Source: Cytidiella melzeri (Eukaryota > Basidiomycota > Agaricomycetes > Polyporales > Irpicaceae). From it: 22,791 bases of DNA. The position numbers were made by a program, and so were the translations under genes. This document shows, one piece after another, positions 17,208 through 22,791 of this stretch. The stretch is taken from contig JABYQR010000529.1 of NCBI GenBank assembly GCA_022592445.1, forward strand, positions 1 to 22,791, read 5' to 3'. Below the pieces are notes generated by a model that searched no databases, was not told the DNA's origin, and saw nothing but the letters and a program-made list of their open reading frames with translations. Positions within the stretch are counted from its first letter, which is position 1. Every line of letters starts with the position of its first letter.

Positions 17208-17441
17208 TTTGGAACTTGGTTTAATGTTTGTCCTAAAATTGTTGCCTTTGTAAGAGCCAAAAACCACTTGAAAGAAAATTGCACAATACCCGACACTATG
17301 AGCATGTGTGACAATAGGGTTGTTCAAAGTTGGCACAGTGGTGCAGCTTGCAGGTACAATTCCCGAGGAATGAAAATAGAGTCATTCTCATAAACTGATG
17401 GCATCATACAAAATGAGTGGTTTCTTTTTTTGTGCAAAAAC
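17208..17441. repeat. Decayed relic of the Harbinger end sequence
   Basis: At about 17319-17356, GTTGTTCAAAGTTGGCACAG and the following bases match the Harbinger inverted end (GTTGCTCAGAGTTGGCGCAG...). Every CpG of that motif is changed to TpG or CpA. A following GGTACAATTCC resembles a pol III B-box. The rest of the interval holds no gene. Confidence 0.5.
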
Positions 17442-17944
17442 TTGTCAATTTCATTAGACATCAACCATCACATACATGCATCTTTAATGGCTGGTCTAAT
17501 AGATATGGCTGGACAGATGTTACTTGACACATGTGTAACAATAAAGGCTACACTCACCATATATGTTGTATAACTTGAGGGAAAGTTGGGAGATAGAGAG
17601 TAAGAGGTGTGGTAAGCAAAGTACTGTGAGGTACTGAATAGCCTTGGCTAAATAGAGTGGATGACACTGAGGCAATACACCCTCAGAAGTGCCTCTATAT
17701 ACACATGAAGGGGAAGAACCCAGCTACTACCCTAAGATCCCTGGTACTTAGCTGTATTTGTAACATTTTGATGATGGAGGTGAGGAAAAAATTTGAGAGG
17801 GGGACAAACCAGATGGATGGATTGGTATGAAGAGGCCACATAGTTGTTGAATTGCGGAGGAAGATGTAGACCATTGTGAGATGTTGTTCTTGAAGGTATA
17901 TCAAGTTCTCTGAGTCTCAATCATTCTGATCCATATATTCCGTG
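17442..17944 (-). repeat. Second copy of the F2 block
   Basis: Matches 1-504 base for base over most of its length, with scattered transitions and short indels, in the same orientation and at the same distance from an F1 LTR (start 17945, same CCGTG flank). It contains the minus-strand F2 TATA core near 17695-17700. This is either a segmental duplication or a fixed chimeric unit. Confidence 0.65.
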
Positions 17945-18675
17945 TGACATGGATAGTCCAACAGAGACCGGATTTTTCCATCACAGTCACCAGTTTTACA
18001 GCATCAGGTGCCTATCTAGAGTGCGTATTTTCTGGCTAGGACTATTACCAGACCTAACCATAACCCGGGTCACGTGACATCCTGCCTTATGTATCAATAG
18101 TCCAGACCCAAACCCTAGACTCAATCTGTAGTGGTTCCAGATCAACCTAGGCTATTGTTCTATTGTTCGCCTTCTATTGTCAGGGATTCCCCCAGTTCTT
18201 ATTGGCCTATTTGTCTCCTGTCTATTGTTTTCTGTCTATTTTTAGGGATTCCCCCAGTTTCTATTGTTCTATTGTTCTAGCTCTATTGTTCTACGTACCC
18301 TGGTCCTTGACAGTTACCCTGGTCCCTTATTGTTCTAATGTTACTCCAGCCACACAGTTACTCCAGTCCCTAGCGTGGGAACTGGTGCACAGACCACTCA
18401 GACACAGTATATATAGTACCCCTTACCCTTCCTGGTTCTGCATCTTGACCTCTTCGTCATTTGCACTGCCAGGTGAGTTACTCAATGTAACCTAGTATAA
18501 GTCTGATATTAACTTTGTCATTTGCACTGCCAGTATCCGGCCTCTGAGCCTGCTTGCCTGCTTATCATCAACTTTGACCTCGTTGTTGTCGTTGGAGATC
18601 CACTCCCACTTCCACTCCCCCTCTTCTCTGCCCTTGTTTAGGGTTTAGCAGTATAGCAGCAGTCGCTCCGCGACA
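17945..18675 (+). repeat. F1 5' LTR, copy B
   Basis: 731 bp. Order: GTCACGTGAC palindrome (18069-18078), CTATTGTTC-rich U3, TATA box (18408-18415), leader intron (18473-18533), end GCGACA. The end is fixed by comparison with solo LTR A, where the match stops at CAACA. Confidence 0.88.
18456..18533 (+). other. F1 copy B leader intron with direct repeats
   Basis: Predicted intron 18473-18533 (61 bp): GTGAGT donor, ATTAAC branch-like site, CCAG acceptor. A 17-bp repeat (GTCATTTGCACTGCCAG) is at 18456-18472 and 18517-18533. Extended to 21 bp there is one mismatch. Confidence 0.65.
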
Positions 18676-18778
18676 TTAGGTCAAGATACCACACAGCTAC
18701 CGGCACGACTGCCCTTAGCTTGGATCAAGCCCTCCTGTCTCCCCAGTTTAAAAAAGTTTATCCCCCCCTACGTTTGAG

Positions 18779-19606
18779 AGTAAGCCATTGCCGTCCATCT
18801 TGACGTGCTTGATTGCTGACTTGTTCACTTTCCGTGGTTGATTCTTAGTGCCGAAAGAATCCCACTCCCGTTTCACCGCTTGTCCAGATCCTTTGCACAA
18901 GGATCTGAACCAAGCGCGTCGAGAAGTCCAGATCCACCGTGCCCTACCTCAGGCCGTGTTTGATCAACTCAACACAAAGCACGCACGTGGCAAGAGTCAC
19001 AAGTACACGGAAAAAGAGCTCAAGGCTATTGCCTTCTACGTTGGTCATCGTAAACCCAAGGGTTCTGCCCTTACACACAGATTCCCCACAGAAGAGGAGT
19101 TTGAAAAACTCCGTGCTGAGTCCAAAGCGTTTGCTGCCCGTACCGCACGCAAATGAGCACAGGCCTTAGCAAGTCTTTCTAAGAAGCCTTTGTTAGCAGA
19201 ATGCTTTCCAGCCCGGCCGGCCACCAACCCTGGTGCAGCCCTCATAGCCGCAAAGCCGACTCTCATCGACTTCCAACAGCACACCCTTGAAGACCTTCAA
19301 GGAATCTTCACTCCAAAGCTCACTGCCACCCTCCAACGCCTGTCAATTCTACCCACCATCGACAAGTACCAACAGCTTCACAAAGGCACAAGGCGTAACT
19401 TTGAGCAAGAGAAACAGAAGTTAGAAAAGCTTCTGGAGGAGTTACCAACCCGAGCCACTGTCATCACTCAGCGTGAGTGGCAGCTGCTGGATTGGGGCTT
19501 AAAGGCAATAGGAGAAATCAGTTTCAAGGGTCTAAGAAGGAATCACAAACAAGTGTTCAATGCTTTAGACAGAGTTTGGTCGGACGAGTACTTCGTATCA
19601 TTCTAG
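18779..19606 (+). pseudogene. F1 ORF1, copy B, with one nonsense change
   Basis: The same ORF as the intact one in copy C (252 aa, unknown function). The start codon is joined by splicing: A at 18779, intron 18780-18848 (69 bp; donor GTAAGC, branch CTGAC, acceptor TTCTTAG), then TG at 18849. The frame is open except for TGA at 19154-19156, where copy C has CGA (Arg), a CpG transition. It ends with TAG at 19604-19606 after DEYFVSF. The protein is basic at the N-terminus and helix-rich later. The extra ORF before gag is unusual for Ty3/gypsy elements. Confidence 0.75.
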
Positions 19607-19912
19607 AAATACAGTGTGGCTTCTCAAAGTCCCAGAAGTAGTGTTTGGTCTAGAGATCATCTCCCCTGTGAGAACTACCTGCACACTTTCAATCACCAGA
19701 CCATCAGAGACAAGTCTTACGACCCAGAAGAAGGACACAAAGCCTGCAAAACTCAGCCCTGTCCAAATTGATACAATGGTATTACATATCCCGGTTGGTA
19801 TGCAAACCGGTATCAACCCATTCATCATTGGCAGGAAGCTTGTATCCTTGAATCCCTCCCACCCTTGCCTGAAGAAGACTTTGATTGAACATTTACACAA
19901 GAGGAATATCAG

Positions 19913-21079
19913 ATGGATTCTACCAATGTCTCTCAACATGCATCAAGGGTACCCACACCAGCCCCTGTACATGAGCCACCTCCCCCTCCCTCTGCAGAAC
20001 AATTGCTGCAAGCACTCCTTCTTGGTCAGCAACAGCTGACCCAAGCCATCACAGCGTTGATCCAGAATCAACAGCAACCAGTCAACAACAAGTCTAGGGA
20101 AAGGGTGGTAGAGAAACCTGCCAGCTTCAAAGGCAATGCCAGCAGTGATGCATGTCGTTTCCTAGCTGCCTTCTCCATGTACGCACAGTTTAATGAGAAA
20201 CTGTCCCCGTTCAATGCCCAAGGCGGTCAGACCCGGTTAGACCACCTTTGGATTTCATCAGCCCTGTCATTTATGACAGAAGACGCAGCAGTTTGGGCTA
20301 CCCCCCATATGGACCTGATTGCTAGTCATCAGATGGCGTTCAATGGTGACTGGGATGACTTCAGGACAGCATTTAAGGCCCGATTTGAACCAGTAGATGA
20401 AATGGTAGACGCTAAAGCCAAGCTTCGGGAGCTCTGGCAAGGCAAAAAGATGGTTCCCGAATACATGGCCCAATTCCGGGAGATTATGGACAGGACAGGG
20501 TACTCAACACAAGACCTCCGTGATTGCTACTACGAACATCTGAGTACAACGATCAAAGATGAATTAGTCCACACTGCGCGACCTCATATCACCCTCGTCG
20601 ACCGCATCAATGTGGCTACAGACATTGACAATTGTCTTTGTGTTTGAGCCCAAGAGAAAGCTCGAGAACAAGGTTGAACTGTCCCCAACCTGTTCAAGTC
20701 TACCCCGGTCTCTACCTCGTTCCCGTCTCCCTTTGTCCAACCATCTCGTGAGTCCAATGCTATGGAGATTGACGCAACCAAAGTTGGACCAAATGGAAAG
20801 ACACGTGCCGACTTCATGAAGGCCATGAATGGTAGATGTTACGGATGCGGATCAAAGGAACACCAGAAGAAGGACGGTAAACATGATCGCGAACTGTGCG
20901 GACATTGTGGGGGCAGCCATCAGACGCAAGTTTGCCAAAGCCAGTTTCTCGGGTACCCACCGAGGCAACAAAAAGTGGCTGCTAATACCTTGTTTGATCC
21001 ATCAACTCTGGCTCCTATGTCGTCCTCGTCTGCAAGGCCCCTGCTTAATCCACCCGCCGCCTCCGTCGCCAGCTCCTCG
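19913..21079 (+). pseudogene. gag: Ty3/gypsy-type gag, decayed and truncated
   Basis: The structural (capsid) protein that packages the element RNA. N-terminus Pro/Gln-rich (PPPPPSAEQLLQALL). The capsid-like domain (about residues 65-220) has the gag pattern KPASFKGNASSDACRFLAAF, SFMTEDAAVWATPH, DWDDFRTAFKARF and LRELWQGKKMVPEYMAQF. A CCHC-like zinc region follows at 20834-20935 (CYGCGSKEH; then CGHCGGSHQTQVC = CX2CX3HX4C). The frame is broken by TGA at 20645-20647 and 20675-20677, both plausible CGA>TGA changes. The upstream same-frame stretch back to ORF1 has TGA at 19769 and 19886. The 3' end is cut by the copy C LTR at 21081. Confidence 0.85.
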
Positions 21080-21080
21080 T

Positions 21081-21827
21081 TGACATGGATAGTCCAACAG
21101 AGACCGGATTTTTCCAATATTGTCACAAGTTTATAGCCTTAGGCGCCTATCTAGAGCGCTTATTTTCCGGCTAGGAGTGTTACCGGACCTAACCCTAACC
21201 TGGGTCACGTGACATCATGCCTTATTTATCAATAGTCCAGACCCAAACCCTAGACTCAGTCTGGAGCGGTTCCAGATCAACCTAGGCTATTGTTCTATTG
21301 TTCCTCTTCCATTGATGGGGATTCCCCAGGGATTCCCCCAGGTCTTATTGTTCTATTGTTCTTATCCTATTGTTCTATTGTTGTATTGTTCTAGCTCTAT
21401 TGTTCTACGTACCCTGGTCCTTGACAGTTACTCAGGTCCTTGACAGTTACTCTGGTTCTTGACAGTTACCCGGGTTCATTATTGTTCTATTGTTACTCCA
21501 GTCCCACAGTTACTCCAGTCCCTAGTGTGGGAACTGGTGCACAGACCATCCAGACACAGTATATATAGTACCCCTTACCCTCCCTGGTTCTGCATCTTGA
21601 CCTCTTCGTCATTTGCACTGCCAGGTGAGTTACTCAATGTAACCTAGTATAAACATGATATTAACTTCGTCATTTGCACTGCCAGTATCCGGCCTCTGAG
21701 CCTGCTTGCCTGCTCATCATCGACTTTGACCTCGTTGTCGTCGTTGGAGATCCACTTCCACTTCCGTTCCCCCTCTTCTCTGCCCTTGTTTAGGGTTTAG
21801 CAGTATAGCAGCAGTCGCTCCGCGACA
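21081..21827 (+). repeat. F1 5' LTR, copy C
   Basis: TGACATGG...CGCGACA. It carries GTCACGTGAC (21204-21213), three CTTGACAGTTAC-like units near 21418-21470 (fewer in copy B, which makes C longer), a TATA box (21560-21567) and the leader intron. Confidence 0.88.
21604..21685 (+). other. F1 copy C leader intron with 21-bp direct repeats
   Basis: Predicted intron 21625-21685 (61 bp). A perfect 21-bp repeat is at 21604-21624 and 21665-21685, ending TTTGCACTGCCAG in both. Confidence 0.65.
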
Positions 21828-21930
21828 TTAGGTCAAGATACCACACAGCTACCGGCACGACTGCCCTTAGCTTGGATCAAGTCCTCCTGTCCCCCCAGTT
21901 TTAAAAAGTTTATTCCCCCCTACGTTTGAG

Positions 21931-22758
21931 AGTAAGCCATCGCCGTCCGTCTTGATGTGCTTGATCGCTGACTCGTTCACTTTCCGTGGTTGATTCTTAG
22001 TGCCGAAAGAATCCCACTCCCGTTTCACTGCTCGCCCAGATCCTTTGCATAAGGATCTGAATCAAGCACGTCGAGAAGTCCAGATCCACCGTGCCCTACC
22101 TCAGGCTGTGTTTGATCAACTTGACGCAGAGCACGCACGTGGCAAGAGTCACAAGTACACGGAGAAGGAACTCAAGGCTATTGCCTCCTACGTCAGTCGT
22201 CGTAAACCCAAGGGTTCTGCCCTCACACACAGATTCCCCACAGTAGAGGAGTTTGAAAAACTCCGCGCCGAATCCAAAGAGTTCGCCGTCCGCACCGCAC
22301 GCGAACGAGCTGAGGCATTAGCAAGTCTCCCTAAGAAGCCTTCATTAGCAGAACGCTTCCCAGCCCGGCCAGCCACCAACCCTGGTGCAGCCCTTATAGC
22401 AGCCAAGCCGACTCTCATCGACTTCCGCAAGCATACTGTTGAAGACCTTCGCGGTATCTTCACTCCCAAGCTCACCGCCACCCTCCAACGTCTGTCGATC
22501 CTCCCCACCATCGACAAATACCACCAGCTTCACAAAGATACAAAGCGTCAGTTTGAACAGGAGAAACAGAAGCTAGAAAAGCTTCTAGAGGAACTACCAA
22601 CCCGAGCCCCTGTCATCACTCATCGTGAGTGGCAGCTGCTGGATTGGGGATTGAAGGCAATTGGGAAAGTCAGCTTCACGGGTCTAAGGAGGAACTACGA
22701 GCAGGTGTTCAAAGCGTTAGACAAAGTTTGGGCAGACGAGTACTTCATCTCGTTCTGA
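21931..22758 (+). CDS. F1 ORF1, intact 252-aa protein of unknown function
   Basis: Start: A at 21931, then intron 21932-22000 (69 bp; GTAAGC donor, CTGAC branch, TTCTTAG acceptor), then TG at 22001. The unspliced RNA has only GTG there and an upstream stop in frame. Stop TGA 22756-22758. Product about 29 kDa: a basic N-terminal third (DLNQARREVQIHRALPQ, SRRKPKGS), a charged helical middle (EEFEKLRAESKEF, ARERAEALAS), then FPARPATNPGAALIAAKP, a likely coiled coil (QFEQEKQKLEKLLEELP) and a Trp/Tyr-containing C-terminus (REWQLLDWGLKAIG, DEYFISF). No known domain recognised. Its place before gag, on the same strand and frame, suggests a role in the element's particle or RNA handling; this is inference. 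Confidence 0.75.
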
Positions 22759-22791
22759 GTAGAATACAGTGTGGCTTCCCAAAAGTCCCAA

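Larger units (their letters stand above)
17945..21080 (+). mobile_element. F1 Ty3/gypsy-type retrotransposon, copy B (5' part)
   Basis: 5' LTR 17945-18675 (TGACATGG...CGCGACA, 731 bp), then an internal region with ORF1 and gag on the plus strand. The end of the internal region is replaced by the LTR of copy C at 21081. No reverse transcriptase, RNase H or integrase is present in the window; the missing parts may lie beyond the right edge if C is nested in B. The sequence right after the LTR (TTAGGTCAAGATACC) does not start with TGG, so a standard 3'-end tRNA primer site is not evident. The gypsy assignment rests on the gag type. Confidence 0.8.
21081..22791 (+). mobile_element. F1 retrotransposon, copy C (5' part)
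   Basis: LTR 21081-21827 (747 bp), then internal region to the window edge. It lies in the same orientation as copy B, directly inside its gag (left flank CTCGT, 21076-21080). It is less decayed than B: ORF1 is intact, and CpG sites lost in B are kept. It is therefore younger and probably nested in B. The right target duplication lies outside the window. Confidence 0.8.

Noticed and set aside
19614..20039. 141-codon frame overlapping the gag start
   Set aside because: Different phase from ORF1 and gag; the in-phase reading continues through both and fits the protein pattern better.
22188..22517. 109-codon frame opposite ORF1
   Set aside because: Antisense shadow; the ORF1 frame is conserved in two copies.

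Overview
The window looks like a repeat-rich stretch of a filamentous fungal genome, most likely an agaricomycete basidiomycete. The reasons are 55-70 bp introns with GTRAGT donors and CTNAY branch points, PIF/Harbinger elements with 3-bp target duplications, Ty3/gypsy-type gag, an IRE1-type kinase/RNase, and the absence of bacterial gene organisation. Species cannot be fixed from the sequence. Most of the DNA is nested transposable elements; only two stretches look like host genes.

Layout. 1-504: fragment of LTR family F2 (minus), duplicated at 17442-17944. 505-1942: solo LTR of family F1, split by a complete solo LTR of a second family (F4, 709-1445, CTAGG duplication). 2374-2533: PIF/Harbinger-type MITE with TTA duplication. 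2909-4759: F3 LTR-like element (GCGG duplication) carrying its own TATA box and a 284-codon Cys/Pro/Ser-rich ORF. 4764-6540: mostly unassigned, with two weak ORFs. 6541-11020: compound F3 insertion (CCGG duplication) containing a tRNA-headed SINE-like retroposon (7143-7764, minus), an F2 LTR part with heat-shock-element motifs, a complete inner F3 copy (8591-10041) and a partial third copy rich in minisatellites.

11420-15414 is an IRE1-like gene 3' part (kinase plus KEN RNase, two clear introns). A 2.6-kb PIF/Harbinger element (11465-14079) splits it inside the kinase N-lobe. The insertion is flanked by a 3-bp ACT duplication, and removing the element plus one ACT restores the IRE1 reading frame. 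The transposon carries a Myb-like ORF fragment and a decayed DDE transposase, itself broken by another LTR-like insertion.

16274-17207 is a gene for a small predicted secreted protein. Its 5' leader consists of three tandemly related exon-intron units. 17945-22791 holds two tandem same-strand copies of the F1 retrotransposon. Each starts with an LTR whose leader intron is bounded by direct repeats, then a second intron that assembles the start codon of a 252-aa ORF of unknown function. The first copy continues into a gag with CCHC-like knuckles that is cut off by the LTR of the second copy. Its in-frame stops are mostly TGA, as expected from CGA>TGA decay at CpG.

Most noteworthy: (1) leader introns flanked by near-identical direct repeats in two unrelated LTR families, homogenised within each copy; (2) an ORF1 start codon created by splicing; (3) the precise Harbinger interruption of IRE1; (4) the repeated exon-intron units upstream of the secreted-protein gene.
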